64,000 nt of DNA from Pseudosulfitobacter pseudonitzschiae (lineage in GTDB: Bacteria > Pseudomonadota > Alphaproteobacteria > Rhodobacterales > Rhodobacteraceae): contig NZ_CP022415.1 in NCBI RefSeq assembly GCF_002222635.1, positions 1,240,001 through 1,304,000 on the forward strand, given 5' to 3'. The translations under genes were made by a program, and so were the position numbers. Below the pieces are notes generated by a model. It was not told the origin of the DNA, made no database searches, and saw only the letters and a list, made by a program, of their open reading frames with translations. Position 1 is the first letter of the stretch. Each line of letters begins with the position of its first letter. Of this stretch, positions 44,108 through 53,488 are shown one piece after another.

Positions 44108-44155
44108 TTACCGGCCCATGTGCGTTGATCCTACGATGACGACGACATCTAGCAT
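44108..44155 (-). CDS. ilv leader peptide (attenuation control)
   Basis: A 15-residue frame, MLDVVVIVGSTHMGR, with four Val, one Ile and one Leu in the first eight residues. GAGAGGA precedes the ATG at 44155. It ends 27 bases before the terminator hairpin. Ribosome stalling at the Val/Ile codons when branched-chain amino acids are short is the well-known control for ilv operons. The peptide and hairpin order here fit that model. Confidence 0.78.
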   Translation of the reverse strand: MLDVVVIVGSTHMGR

Positions 44156-44325
44156 GTCTTGGGTCCTCTCAAGTGCGTTTTGGGACATTATGAGCGGGGT
44201 CCAAGGCCGTCAACAGTCAAACGGTAGAAAAAAGTGTCGCACAGCGGGTTTTTCGCGACATTTTATTACGCGCCTTCGGAATTTCGCGACACAAGCGCAA
44301 ATTGGCGCAGGGAATCGCCGTCATA

Positions 44326-44982
44326 TCAACGTCCGGTGCCTTGCAGAACGCCGTGCTCCATCGCATAGCGCGTCAGACCGGCGGTGCTGGAGATGCCCAG
44401 TTTGCGCTTGATGTTCTTGCGGTGGGTCTCGACGGTGCGCACCGAAATATCCAGATCGCGCGCCACGTCCTTGTTTGTCATTCCTTGGGCCAGTTGCAGC
44501 AAGATTGTCTGCTCGCGCCCCGTCAGTGCCGACCGGATGTCGCCCGGTTTCGGCTCGATCGAGCCTTGTGCGCCGGTACACAGATAGCGTTCGCCGCGCA
44601 TCACCGCGTCAATGGCGTCTTTGATTTCTTCCGTCGGCACATCCTTGAGCACATAGCCGCGCGCGCCGTGGTCCAGCGCCGAGGCGATGTATTCGGGGCT
44701 GTCGTGCATCGACAGGATCAGAACGGCGGTGTCGGGGTTGCGTTCCAGCACCAGTTCGGTGGCGGTCAGGCCGCCGATTTCCGGCATGTTCAGGTCCATC
44801 AGGATCACGTCGGGTTTCAGCGCGTCCATCTGGTCGATCACTTCGCGCCCGTTGCCCAACGTGCCAACCACCAACAGGTCGTCATAGCTTTCCAGAATGG
44901 ACTGGATGCCCTGGGCGACCATCGGGTGATCGTCGACCACCAAAACGCGGATGGGATGGGGCAGTGGAGTATCTTCGGTCAT
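44326..44982 (-). CDS. NarL/FixJ-type response regulator
   Basis: A 218-residue two-component regulator. The receiver domain (about 10-125) has the acidic pair VDDH near residue 17, the phospho-acceptor Asp63 in LMDLNMPEIGG and Lys in YVLKDVP. The LuxR-type helix-turn-helix (about 150-212) has LTGREQTILLQLAQGMTNKD and ISVRTVETHRKNIKRKLGI. The start overlaps the kinase stop by four bases. The pair is divergent from a TRAP transporter 240 bases away and probably regulates it. Confidence 0.93.
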   Translation of the reverse strand: MTEDTPLPHPIRVLVVDDHPMVAQGIQSILESYDDLLVVGTLGNGREVIDQMDALKPDVILMDLNMPEIGGLTATELVLERNPDTAVLILSMHDSPEYIASALDHGARGYVLKDVPTEEIKDAIDAVMRGERYLCTGAQGSIEPKPGDIRSALTGREQTILLQLAQGMTNKDVARDLDISVRTVETHRKNIKRKLGISSTAGLTRYAMEHGVLQGTGR

Positions 44983-46457
44983 GCTTGCATCTTTTGCGGT
45001 TTGGGATCGGTGGAGGTGTCTGTGCCCGATTTCGGATCGGGTGGCAGCAGGTGGGTCAGCGGAACGGTGGCCTCGACAATGGTGCCCGTGCCGGATGTTG
45101 CACCTTCGGCTACGCCATTGCCCCGCGATGACAGGATACGCAAGGTGCCATCCAGTTGTTCGACACGCTCTTGCATGTTGCGCAAGCCGATACCGCGCTG
45201 GTCGCTGCGGGTTTCACGCCGGATGCCAGAGCCGTTGTCGACAATGCGCAACGTCGCCCCGCGCCGGTGGCCACGCAGATCCACGGTAACATGGGTGGCA
45301 CCCGAATGGCGTTCGATGTTGGTCAATGCCTCTTGGGCAATGCGATACAGTGCGATCTTGGCGTTCTGGTCCAGCCGGTTGCGGAAAACCACAGTGTTGA
45401 ATGTGGTTTCGACGCCGGTGCGGGTCTGAAAGTCGGCGGTCAGGGATTTCAGCGCGGGGCCAAGGCCCAGATCGTCCAGCACGGCGGGGCGCAGGTCGCG
45501 GCTGATGCGGCGCACTTCCGAAATGGCGGTGGCCAGATTTTCGATGCCGCGGTCCAGCGAGGTTTCTGCCGTGTCCGCCGTACCGGATTTCAGTCGCCGC
45601 CGCGCGACATCAAGGGCAAAGCGGACACCCACAAGGATCTGGCTGATGCTGTCGTGCAGTTCCCGCGCCACACGGCCACGTTCTTCTTCCTGCGCGTCGA
45701 ACACCCGCTGGGTCAGACGCTTGAGCTTGGCATCTGCCAGCCTGCGTTCGCGGATGTTGATCAGCATGCCCGATCCGAACACCAACAACACCGACAGCAA
45801 TGTGATCGCGGTTATATAAAGAAATGTACGCTGTACCCGCGCTTCCACCTCGGCACGGGCGGCGGCGGTGGTGGCCAGCACGTCGTCGATGAACACGCCT
45901 GTGCCCACGGCCCACTGCCAGCTGGGAAAGGAGGTAACATAGGAAATCATTCGCGCGTCCTCTCCTGTTGACGGCTTGGGCCACAGATGTGTCAGATACC
46001 CGTCGCCCTGACGCGCGATGCCGATCAGTTCGCTGACAACCGGCGTGCCTTCGGCGTCGGTCTCGTCCATCCAGTTCTGGCCGATCCGGTCGGTCTGGCG
46101 CGGGCTGACCAGATTTGTGCCGTCATAGTCATAAACAAAAAAGAAACCCTCGCGGCCATAGATCATCGCGGCAAGGATCTGTTTGACACGTTTCTTGGCC
46201 GCGTCGTCATCGGGGGCCGCGCTGCCATAGATAAAGTAGAATCCGTTGCGCGCTTGGGTCACATAGTTGCGCAGTTCGGCCTTTTTTGCCCGGATCAACT
46301 GGTTTTCAAGGGCCAGAATTTCACGATCGGCCAGCGCGCGCGCCTGCACCGTCACCAATATGGCAATCACGGCCATCGCCAGAACCAACGGAATCGCCGC
46401 GACCAGCGACAGTTTCTGCGCATAGCTGAAGGTGAGACGGGACCAAAGACGCTGCAT
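44979..46457 (-). CDS. Sensor histidine kinase with periplasmic Cache domain
   Basis: A 492-residue membrane kinase. Transmembrane helix 1 is at about 17-38. A periplasmic single-Cache (sCache_2) domain covers about 45-195, with GREGFFFVYDYDGTN and QWAVGTGVFIDD. Helix 2 is at about 211-234. The HisKA_3 dimerisation region has the phosphorylated His268 in VARELHDSISQ, and the HATPase end has NIERHSGATH and the G-box RGIGLRNMQERV. Such Cache sensors bind small organic acids. The neighbouring TRAP transporter is a likely source of the same ligand, by inference. Confidence 0.93.
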   Translation of the reverse strand: MQRLWSRLTFSYAQKLSLVAAIPLVLAMAVIAILVTVQARALADREILALENQLIRAKKAELRNYVTQARNGFYFIYGSAAPDDDAAKKRVKQILAAMIYGREGFFFVYDYDGTNLVSPRQTDRIGQNWMDETDAEGTPVVSELIGIARQGDGYLTHLWPKPSTGEDARMISYVTSFPSWQWAVGTGVFIDDVLATTAAARAEVEARVQRTFLYITAITLLSVLLVFGSGMLINIRERRLADAKLKRLTQRVFDAQEEERGRVARELHDSISQILVGVRFALDVARRRLKSGTADTAETSLDRGIENLATAISEVRRISRDLRPAVLDDLGLGPALKSLTADFQTRTGVETTFNTVVFRNRLDQNAKIALYRIAQEALTNIERHSGATHVTVDLRGHRRGATLRIVDNGSGIRRETRSDQRGIGLRNMQERVEQLDGTLRILSSRGNGVAEGATSGTGTIVEATVPLTHLLPPDPKSGTDTSTDPKPQKMQA

Positions 46458-46640
46458 GGTGATTCGATAAGCCGTTTGAGGCTGAAATCATAGAGGGCAG
46501 GGCACCGAACGCGGCCCGCGATGCGCTTTGAACGTCAAAAAAAGACCGCTGGGACAGGTTTTTGACAGGTCAAAAGACTTGGCTACGCAGTACTTGGTAT
46601 TCCATTTGTTGCGCGGCTGCTTAGTGTGACGTCCACTGAA

Positions 46641-46672
46641 ACGACCACCTGCACCCATAGCCGAGTGGTCGT
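46641..46672 (+). promoter_or_regulatory. Inverted repeat in the TRAP operon leader
   Basis: ACGACCAC (46641-46648) and GTGGTCGT (46665-46672) are perfect 8-base arms 16 bases apart, ending 25 bases before the dctP-type start. It could be an operator for the adjacent NarL-type regulator or a leader hairpin. It lacks a T-run, so it is not a terminator. Confidence 0.45.
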
Positions 46673-46697
46673 CATATAAACTTTGGGAGGAGTTCTA

Positions 46698-47786
46698 ATG
46701 GACCGTCGTTCATTTCTGAAAACATCCGCGATTGGCGGTACCGCCGCCGCCGCAACCACGCTGGCCGCACCGCTTTACGCGCAAGGCAAGCGTACTTTGA
46801 CAATGGTGACCTCATGGCCACGCGGTTTTGCCGTGCTGGATGATGCGGCAACCTATTTCAACACTATGGTTGACGAGATGTCCGATGGCACTCTGACCAT
46901 CGAGAAAAAAGCCCCCGGCGAGCTGGTTGGCGCGTTCGAAGTGTTTGACGCTGTGTCCTCGGGACAGGCCGACATCTATCACGCGGCTGATTATTACTTT
47001 ATCGGCCAGCACCCCGGTCTGGCCTATTTCACGGCTGTGCCCTTTGGCGGCACCGCCCAAGAGCTGACCAACTGGTATTTGCACGGTGGCGGCCACGAAC
47101 TGCACAATCAGATCGGTGAAATCTTCAACATGAAGATGTTCCTTGCCGGCAACTCGGGCTCGCAGTCCGGTGGCTGGTTCCGCAAGGAAATCAACTCGGC
47201 TGCCGACTTCAACGGGTTGAAATTCCGTATGCCCGGTCTGGGTGGCAAGGTGCTGGGCAAACTGGGCGCCTCGGTTCAGAACATCCCGGGTGGCGAGCTG
47301 TATCAGGCATTGTCCTCGGGCGCGCTGGACGGTCTGGAGTGGGTTGGCCCGTTCGCGGACGAACGCGCAGGCTTCCAGGAAGTTGCGAAAATCTACTACA
47401 CCGCCGGTTTCCACGAGCCGGGCTCGGGTCTGACCGCATCGGTCAATCTGGACGTGTTCAACGAACTGACACCGGCCCAGCAGAAGATCATCGAATATTC
47501 CGCGATGGCGACAACGCACACCGGTCTGGCCGAAACACTGGCCAACAACGGTGCGGCGCTGGCACGTTTGCAGCAGCAGGGTGTGAAAACCATGCAGTTC
47601 CCCGACGACGTCTGGGACGCATTCGGCGCTGCCTCGAAAGAGGTGATGGACGAGAACATGGACGACACCCTGTTCGCCGACATCCGCAACAGCTTTGAAG
47701 AGTCGCTGAGATCTTCGGCCGAATGGCTGCAAAAATCGGACGCCTTCTATGTTGAACAGCGCCAGCGCGTGCTGAACCAAGGCTAA
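46698..47786 (+). CDS. dctP: TRAP transporter substrate-binding protein (DctP/TakP-like)
   Basis: A 362-residue periplasmic receptor. It begins with a twin-arginine signal, MDRRSFLKTSAIGGTAAAAT, so it is exported folded. The mature part follows the TakP/keto-acid branch: GGWFRKEINSAADFNGLKFR with the carboxylate-binding Arg, then GKVLGKLGASVQNIPGGELYQ and DGLEWVGPFADERAGF. TakP from Rhodobacter binds alpha-keto acids, so a keto- or hydroxy-acid ligand is plausible. GGGAGGAG stands just before the ATG at 46698. The small and large permease genes follow. Confidence 0.93.
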   Translation: MDRRSFLKTSAIGGTAAAATTLAAPLYAQGKRTLTMVTSWPRGFAVLDDAATYFNTMVDEMSDGTLTIEKKAPGELVGAFEVFDAVSSGQADIYHAADYYFIGQHPGLAYFTAVPFGGTAQELTNWYLHGGGHELHNQIGEIFNMKMFLAGNSGSQSGGWFRKEINSAADFNGLKFRMPGLGGKVLGKLGASVQNIPGGELYQALSSGALDGLEWVGPFADERAGFQEVAKIYYTAGFHEPGSGLTASVNLDVFNELTPAQQKIIEYSAMATTHTGLAETLANNGAALARLQQQGVKTMQFPDDVWDAFGAASKEVMDENMDDTLFADIRNSFEESLRSSAEWLQKSDAFYVEQRQRVLNQG

Positions 47787-47922
47787 GCGACAGATCAACA
47801 GACCAAAGGGGGCCGTGCGACATGCGCGGCCCCCGCACTGCATGTGGCTTGTCGGAACAGGCCAATAGGGCAACTGTGCAAATCCGGCGACACGTCCGGC
47901 ACGCATACGGGGAGGGGATGAA

Positions 47923-48891
47923 ATGGAAAACGACGTGACCTGCGAGGGATTTTTCCGGGCGGCAGAGGGCGCAAAGCTTGGCTGTCTCGATAAATTTCAG
48001 GACAGCGGACTGATACAGTTCATTTTTGGCAACCTGCTTGAGGCGGTCTACAACGTATTTGCGGCCCTGCTGAATCCGGCCATGTGGCTGAACTGGACTG
48101 ACCCGCAGGCGATGATGCGCTTTATCTACTACGGCGGATCGGTCGAGCTGTTTTTTGTAGCGTTCCTGTTGCTGATCATCATCACAGTCGTTGGTCTCTG
48201 GCACCGTGGTTTCATGTGGGGCTGTGTGCGCGTCATCGAAGGGTTCAACAACACGGTGGGCCGCTTCTTTGCATGGGCGGGTCTGTTGATGGTGCTGCAA
48301 CAGATCGTAATTGTTTTCATGCAGCGTATCTTTACGCGGCCCGATATTTCGATCGGCTTTGGTATTCCGATGCAGTTCGACATCTCGTGGTTTGGCGAAG
48401 AACTTAAGCTTTACAATGCTTTGGTGGTCACTCTTTGTGTGGCCTATACCTTTGTTCAGGGCGGGCACGTACGGGTTGACCTGTTTTATGCGGGTGCCAA
48501 GTTCCGCACCAAAAAGATCATCGACATGTTTGGCGCGGCCTTTTTCATGATGCCCTTTGCGATCATCACGTGGATGTACGGCTGGTTTTTTCTTTGGCGC
48601 CACCTTGTCACGCCGAACCCCTCGGCCTCGGACAATCTGGAGCTGTTGCTGCGCAAGGCACGCATCCTGAAATGGAACGTCGAGACCATCGGCTTTTCGC
48701 CCAACGGCTTTAACGGCTACTTCCTGTTCAAAATCCTGCTGATCGGGTTCTGCGCAATGGTGATGTTGCAGGCGGTTGCAACATTCTACCGCAGCTGGTG
48801 CGAGATGCGCGAAGGCGAGGAGTCCGAAGGCAAATACATGGACCGCGACAGCCTGGGTGCCGGCGAAGAAGCATATGAGGGCACGCACTGA
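47923..48891 (+). CDS. dctQ: TRAP transporter small permease (DctQ-like, long form)
   Basis: A 322-residue membrane protein, longer than the usual 160-230 residues of DctQ. Hydrophobic helices occur near residues 70-92 (VELFFVAFLLLIIITVVGLW), 108-130, 170-190 (ALVVTLCVAYTFVQGGHVRV, containing the DctQ-typical GGHVRVD) and 205-230. An acidic tail follows helix 5. The extra loop and C-terminal helix match large-subunit partners of the long DctM type found downstream. GGAGGGG precedes the ATG. Confidence 0.88.
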   Translation: MENDVTCEGFFRAAEGAKLGCLDKFQDSGLIQFIFGNLLEAVYNVFAALLNPAMWLNWTDPQAMMRFIYYGGSVELFFVAFLLLIIITVVGLWHRGFMWGCVRVIEGFNNTVGRFFAWAGLLMVLQQIVIVFMQRIFTRPDISIGFGIPMQFDISWFGEELKLYNALVVTLCVAYTFVQGGHVRVDLFYAGAKFRTKKIIDMFGAAFFMMPFAIITWMYGWFFLWRHLVTPNPSASDNLELLLRKARILKWNVETIGFSPNGFNGYFLFKILLIGFCAMVMLQAVATFYRSWCEMREGEESEGKYMDRDSLGAGEEAYEGTH

Positions 48892-48965
48892 TGTGCGCCC
48901 CCATCGCAATACACAATAATGACGGCCGCACACGGCCTGCACGCAAAGATTAGGGACAGAATATC

Positions 48966-51320
48966 ATGTTGTTTGGACTCGATGGCGTCGAGATTGGCCT
49001 GATCATCGTCTTTGTCTGCCTGTTTGGCGGCATCCTGTCGGGCTTTCCGGTGGCTTTTGCGATCGGCGGGGCTGGTATCATCTCGTTCGGGATCATTGCC
49101 GCGCTGGACAGCGCGGGCCTGCTGATCCATCAGGCGATTGACCAGTCCAGCGCGGCCTACCGCGATCTGGTCAACAGCGGGGTCAAGGCGGATTCAATCA
49201 GCATTTTCCGCTATCCCGACTTGCCGCGCATGGCTGAATCGGTGTTCCCCCAAGGTTGGGAAACCGCGATGGACCGCAACGTATCGTTCATCGTGAACCG
49301 TATGAATGAACGGGTTCTGGCGGGGCAGTCGATTGAAACGCTGCTGGCGGTGCTGATGTTCGTTCTGATGGGCATTACGCTGGAACGCTCTAAGATCGCC
49401 AATGATCTGCTGACGACGATGGCGCGGGTCTTTGGCCCGCTGCCGGGTGGTCTGGCGGTGTCGATCGTGGTTGTGGGTGCGTTTCTGGCCGCGTCCACAG
49501 GGATCGTGGGTGCGACCGTGGTGACAATGGGTCTGCTGGCATTGCCGACCATGTTGCGCCATAACTATTCGCCCGAGATTGCCACAGGTGTTATCGCTGC
49601 ATCGGGTACGTTGGGGCAGATCATCCCGCCGTCAATCGTGATCGTTCTGCTGGGCACGCTGGCGGGCGATCTGTATTCGGCCGCACAAGAGCAACGCGCC
49701 CAGCTTGCGGGCTGTACCGACGCGCTGAGCTTTCTGGGCAAGCCTGCGGTTCTGTCCGTGGGTACGTTGTTTCAGGCGGCCTTGCTGCCGGGCATCCTGC
49801 TGGCTTTGATGTATGCGCTTTATGCCTTTGTCTATGCGTTGCTGAACCCCGAAAAAGCCCCCGCTGTGCCAATGGGAACGTCCAGCTCCGAGCCGATCAC
49901 CCGCAGCGAAGGCTTTACGTGGTTCCTGGGCGCGCCGATCCTGATGGTGGTGGGTACGATCCTGCTGGCCAACGTGGGCATTGTCGGATCGCAAAACATG
50001 ACCGTCTCGTCCTTTTCGGACATCGAACAAGGCGCGTCGCTGCGGACCAATGTTTCAGCGGAGTGCAAAGCGTCGATGATCGACCTGCACGGCCAGTCGA
50101 AATGGGATACAGCCGTCGCACAGCAGCAAGAGATTGACGCCGCCGGTGGCCTGCGAGCCTCCGAGCGTCTGACACCCGAAGCGCTGCAAGAGGCCGTCGA
50201 CGCCAAAGTCGTGAACGCAGCCCCCATCGGCACCGGCACTGCGATCCTGTTGATCCTGACCGGCCTGATCCTGACCACAGCGCGTGGCGTCGCACCGTCG
50301 AGGGATAAGCGCCCGCTGGTGGTTGGTGCCATCGGTGCGGTGCTGGTGTTGCTGGTCGACATCCTGCTGATCGGTCCGCGCACCTCGTCCGGGACCTATG
50401 TTGCGCTGATGGCGATCCCCTTCACCACAGTGCTTTACGGGTGCTATCACGGGGTGATCAGCTGTTCCAAAAATGAACTGATCCGCGTGGTGTTCCCGCC
50501 GCTGGTTCTGATTGTCGCGGTGCTGGGCTCGATTCTTGGCGGTATCACCAACCCGACGCCCGCAGCGGCGCTGGGGGCGGGCGGTGCGATCATGCTGGCG
50601 GCCTATCGCAAGCTGACCGACGTCGATCGCAGCCCCAAGGTGATCATCTGGTCGACGCTGGCCATTCTGGTCTGCATCCTTGTCGGTGTGAATTTCGACC
50701 TGCGGATCAACACCGACGACGTGTCGTTCGAAAGCTGGGTTGCCTTTATCGTGGCCTATGCGGCCTATCTTTATGCGCTGTTCGGCCTGCTGTTCAGCTG
50801 CTGGGTCTTGTACACATCCGGTGTTCTGACGCCCATCGTACGCGAGACGGCCAAAGTAACCTCGATGGTGTTCACCATCCTGATCGGCAGCCAGCTTCTG
50901 AACCTTGTGGTCATCAGCTTTGGCGGCGAACACTACATCCAGATGTTCCTCAAGTCCTTTGACAACGAGATCAAGGTGTTCCTTCTGGTGATGCTGGTGC
51001 TGTTCGTTCTGGGCTTTGTTCTCGATTTCCTCGAGATCATCTACATCGTCATTCCGATCGTGGGGCCGGTGATCTATGGCGGCACCTTTGATCCGAAATG
51101 GGTGACGATCATGATTGCGGTGAACCTGCAGACATCGTTCCTGACGCCGCCCTTCGGCTTTGCGCTGTTTTATTTACGCGGGGTGGCCCCCAAAGAGGTC
51201 ACCACCGGTCACATCTATCGTGGCATCATCCCCTTTGTGCTGATCCAAGTGCTGGGGCTGGCAATCTTGTGGTTCTTCCCTGCGATTGTGACCATCGTGC
51301 CGGATCTGATCCCGAGCTGA
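48966..51320 (+). CDS. dctM: TRAP transporter large permease (DctM-like), unusually long with internal insertions
   Basis: A 784-residue ion-coupled permease, against about 430 for typical DctM. DctM signatures are split. The first half has GFPVAFAIGG, LAASTGIVGATVVTMGLLAL and GTLGQIIPPSIVIVLLG. The second has GGITNPTPAAALGAGGAIML, and FLTPPFGFALFYLRGVAP near the end. Between them stand an N-terminal loop (about 50-110) and a soluble insert near 340-425 that starts MTVSSFSDIEQGAS. Extra helices follow the insert. The same frame runs without interruption, so this is not a fusion error. Long DctM forms are known in Rhodobacterales; what the insert does is not. Confidence 0.9.
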   Translation: MLFGLDGVEIGLIIVFVCLFGGILSGFPVAFAIGGAGIISFGIIAALDSAGLLIHQAIDQSSAAYRDLVNSGVKADSISIFRYPDLPRMAESVFPQGWETAMDRNVSFIVNRMNERVLAGQSIETLLAVLMFVLMGITLERSKIANDLLTTMARVFGPLPGGLAVSIVVVGAFLAASTGIVGATVVTMGLLALPTMLRHNYSPEIATGVIAASGTLGQIIPPSIVIVLLGTLAGDLYSAAQEQRAQLAGCTDALSFLGKPAVLSVGTLFQAALLPGILLALMYALYAFVYALLNPEKAPAVPMGTSSSEPITRSEGFTWFLGAPILMVVGTILLANVGIVGSQNMTVSSFSDIEQGASLRTNVSAECKASMIDLHGQSKWDTAVAQQQEIDAAGGLRASERLTPEALQEAVDAKVVNAAPIGTGTAILLILTGLILTTARGVAPSRDKRPLVVGAIGAVLVLLVDILLIGPRTSSGTYVALMAIPFTTVLYGCYHGVISCSKNELIRVVFPPLVLIVAVLGSILGGITNPTPAAALGAGGAIMLAAYRKLTDVDRSPKVIIWSTLAILVCILVGVNFDLRINTDDVSFESWVAFIVAYAAYLYALFGLLFSCWVLYTSGVLTPIVRETAKVTSMVFTILIGSQLLNLVVISFGGEHYIQMFLKSFDNEIKVFLLVMLVLFVLGFVLDFLEIIYIVIPIVGPVIYGGTFDPKWVTIMIAVNLQTSFLTPPFGFALFYLRGVAPKEVTTGHIYRGIIPFVLIQVLGLAILWFFPAIVTIVPDLIPS

Positions 51321-51342
51321 TCGGGGCCGGATGGAAATGAAC

Positions 51343-51375
51343 AAAGGGCGCGTCCTGCGGGATGTACCCTTTTTC
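51343..51375 (+). terminator. Rho-independent terminator of the TRAP operon
   Basis: AAAGGG at 51343-51348 pairs with CCCTTT at 51367-51372. The inner loop adds GTCC/GGGAT pairing, and the whole is followed by T residues to 51375. It lies 22 bases after the dctM stop. Confidence 0.7.
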
Positions 51376-51400
51376 GTGTGTGGGTGGGTGAGGCAAGCGC

Positions 51401-51448
51401 TGGAGGCTCTGCCTCCAGACCTCCGGGATATTTGTGGCCAAAAGAAGC
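51401..51448. repeat. Rhodobacterales-type intergenic repeat, second copy
   Basis: Hairpin TGGAGGC-TCT-GCCTCCA (51401-51417), then GACCTCCGGGATATTTGTGG and CCAAAAGAAGC. It has the same hairpin-plus-CTCCGG..ATxT layout as 22737-22783. It lies between convergent genes. Confidence 0.5.
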
Positions 51449-51452
51449 GGGC

Positions 51453-52514
51453 TTAGCCGGCTTCCTGATGCAGCAGTGCCAGCAGGTCGGCAGCGGGCAT
51501 GGGGCGGTGCAGGGGGGCACCTTGTCCGGCCCATTGCGCGCCAAAGCCGTGTTCGCCTGCGGCTTTGGCCGCGGCGTTGAGCGCTTTGCCAGCGTCATAG
51601 GCGATGGGGTAGTCCGGGGTTCGTGCCGTGGTTTGTGCCCCCCAAGCGGTAAAGCGGTTGGCAAGGCAGCGGGCGGGACGACCGGATATGGCTTGGGTCA
51701 TGATCGTGTGCTGTGCCGCGGTGCCGGCCAGCGCTGCGCGGTAGGGCGCGTCGGCGCTGCTTTCTGGGCAGGCGATGAAGGCGGTGCCAAGCTGGGCTGC
51801 GATTGCGCCGATGTCCAGGGCCGCGCGGATGCCTGCGCCGTCCATGATTCCGCCCGCCGCGATCACCGGCAGGGGGGAGGTTTCGACCAGCAGGCGGGTG
51901 AGGGCGAATGTGCCCAGCATATCGTCGGGGGCCTCGGGATCGAACATGCCGCGGTGGCCGCCAGCCTCGAAGCCTTGGGCCACGATAGCGTCAAGACCGG
52001 CATCTGCGATGGCTTGGGCCTCGGCGGGATTGGTGGCGGTGGCAAGCAGGGTGCAACCCGCGTTCTTCAGGGCTGTAATACGCCGCGCGTCGGGCAGGCC
52101 AAAGTGAAAGCTGACCACGGGCGGGGCGGTGTCGCACAGCATCTCGAACATGGCGTCATCGTCGGCAAAGCTTTGGTAGATGGTGCGCAGCGCAGCGGGC
52201 GGCTTGGCATTATAGGCCGCAAAGAGCGGGCGCAGGGCGTCCAGCCATGCAGCTTCGCGGGCGGGGTCCGGCGTAGGGCGGGCGTGGACAAAAAGATTGA
52301 CGTTAAAGGCGCGGTCCGTCAGCGCGCGGGTGGCGTCGATCATCGCGCGCGCGCCAGCGGCATCAGTGGCGCCGACACCGATGGAGCCCAAGCCCCCGGC
52401 GTTGGAAACGGCCGCAGCAAGGGCGGGGGTCGATACACCCGCCATCGGGGCCTGAATGATCGGGGCGCGTATATTGAGACGTGTCAGGATGTCCGGGGCG
52501 TTTTGCTGGTCCAT
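51453..52514 (-). CDS. Nitronate monooxygenase (2-nitropropane dioxygenase) family flavoenzyme
   Basis: A 353-residue FMN-dependent TIM-barrel enzyme. The N-terminal block [20 protein letters not shown] and [15 protein letters not shown] are family hallmarks. [17 protein letters not shown] contains the glycine-rich turn and the active-site His (GGHRG), and [20 protein letters not shown] with [14 protein letters not shown] binds the FMN phosphate. These enzymes oxidise nitronates or act as NAD(P)H:quinone reductases. Bpt follows in the same direction after 77 bases. Confidence 0.92.
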   Translation of the reverse strand: MDQQNAPDILTRLNIRAPIIQAPMAGVSTPALAAAVSNAGGLGSIGVGATDAAGARAMIDATRALTDRAFNVNLFVHARPTPDPAREAAWLDALRPLFAAYNAKPPAALRTIYQSFADDDAMFEMLCDTAPPVVSFHFGLPDARRITALKNAGCTLLATATNPAEAQAIADAGLDAIVAQGFEAGGHRGMFDPEAPDDMLGTFALTRLLVETSPLPVIAAGGIMDGAGIRAALDIGAIAAQLGTAFIACPESSADAPYRAALAGTAAQHTIMTQAISGRPARCLANRFTAWGAQTTARTPDYPIAYDAGKALNAAAKAAGEHGFGAQWAGQGAPLHRPMPAADLLALLHQEAG

Positions 52515-52591
52515 CGGGGTCGCTTTCTTTGTTCAGGGAGCGCAGGCCACAGCGATATGGGTGTACAAGGCCGAGATGTCCTGCGGATGGA

Positions 52592-53407
52592 TCAGCGGGC
52601 CGGGCGACTGTCGGGCAGCGAGATATTGGCGACCTGTTCGGCAATCGGGTCCGAGGACAGCGGATGCGTGTCCGGGCTGTAATCCTCGGGGTTTTTCAGC
52701 TTGGTCCACTTGCCGCCGACGTAGATTTCAAGCCCCGAAAAGTTGGATTTATAGCCCATCTTCTGACTGCCCGGCACCCAATAGCCCAGATAGACATAAG
52801 GCAGGCCTGCCTCGCGGGCGATGGCGATGTGATCGAGGATCAGATAGGTGCCAAGGCTGTGGCGGGGCATGTCAGGAGTGTAGAACGAATAGACCATGCT
52901 GAGCCCGTCCGACAAAACGTCTGTCAGACAGGTGCCGATCAGGTCGTTGTCGATGCCGGTGTATTCGATGACGCGGCTGCGCACCGGCGTTTCCTCGATC
53001 ATCGCGGCGAATTCGAAGACGTCCATATCAGCCATGCCGCCATCGGCATGGCGACTGTCAAGATAGTGGCGGAACAGATCATATTGGGCTTCGGTGGCCC
53101 ACGGCGATGTGACGCGGCGGCTGATGTCGGCGTTGCGGCGCAGGGTGCGCTTTTGGCTTTTGCTGGGTTTGAAGGCGGCGACATTAATGCGCGCCGAAAG
53201 ACACGAAGCGCAATCGGTGCAGGACGGACGGTACAGCACATTTTGCGAGCGCCGAAAGCCCTGATGCGACAGGCTGTCGTTCAGTCGCCCTGCGCTCTCA
53301 CCTTGCAGGGCGGTAAACAGTTTCCGCTCCATCCTGCCCTCCAGATAGGGGCAGGGTTGCGGAGCGGTAACATAGAACTGCGGAGCAAGAGGCAGCGAGT
53401 GGCGCAT
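52592..53407 (-). CDS. bpt: Aspartate/glutamate leucyltransferase (arginyl-tRNA-protein transferase family)
   Basis: Bpt attaches leucine to proteins beginning with Asp or Glu, marking them for ClpS/ClpAP degradation by the N-end rule. The 271-residue protein starts [20 protein letters not shown] at 53407. A frame 23 codons longer lacks homology. The N-terminal ATE domain has [13 protein letters not shown] and [12 protein letters not shown], and the C-terminal one [20 protein letters not shown] and [13 protein letters not shown]. It is between the nitronate monooxygenase and RDD genes, all leftward. Confidence 0.93.
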   Translation of the reverse strand: MRHSLPLAPQFYVTAPQPCPYLEGRMERKLFTALQGESAGRLNDSLSHQGFRRSQNVLYRPSCTDCASCLSARINVAAFKPSKSQKRTLRRNADISRRVTSPWATEAQYDLFRHYLDSRHADGGMADMDVFEFAAMIEETPVRSRVIEYTGIDNDLIGTCLTDVLSDGLSMVYSFYTPDMPRHSLGTYLILDHIAIAREAGLPYVYLGYWVPGSQKMGYKSNFSGLEIYVGGKWTKLKNPEDYSPDTHPLSSDPIAEQVANISLPDSRPAR

Positions 53408-53488
53408 GAAACATCCCGTTGGTTTTTGCAGATGATAGCCGCCCAGAAACGTGTGACAAGAGCCACTTCGATTCAAGGTTTACAACAA

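Noticed and set aside
46590-46615. Sigma-54 promoter (TGG...TTGC) before the TRAP operon
   Set aside because: The spacing between the GG and GC elements is 13 instead of 10 bases.
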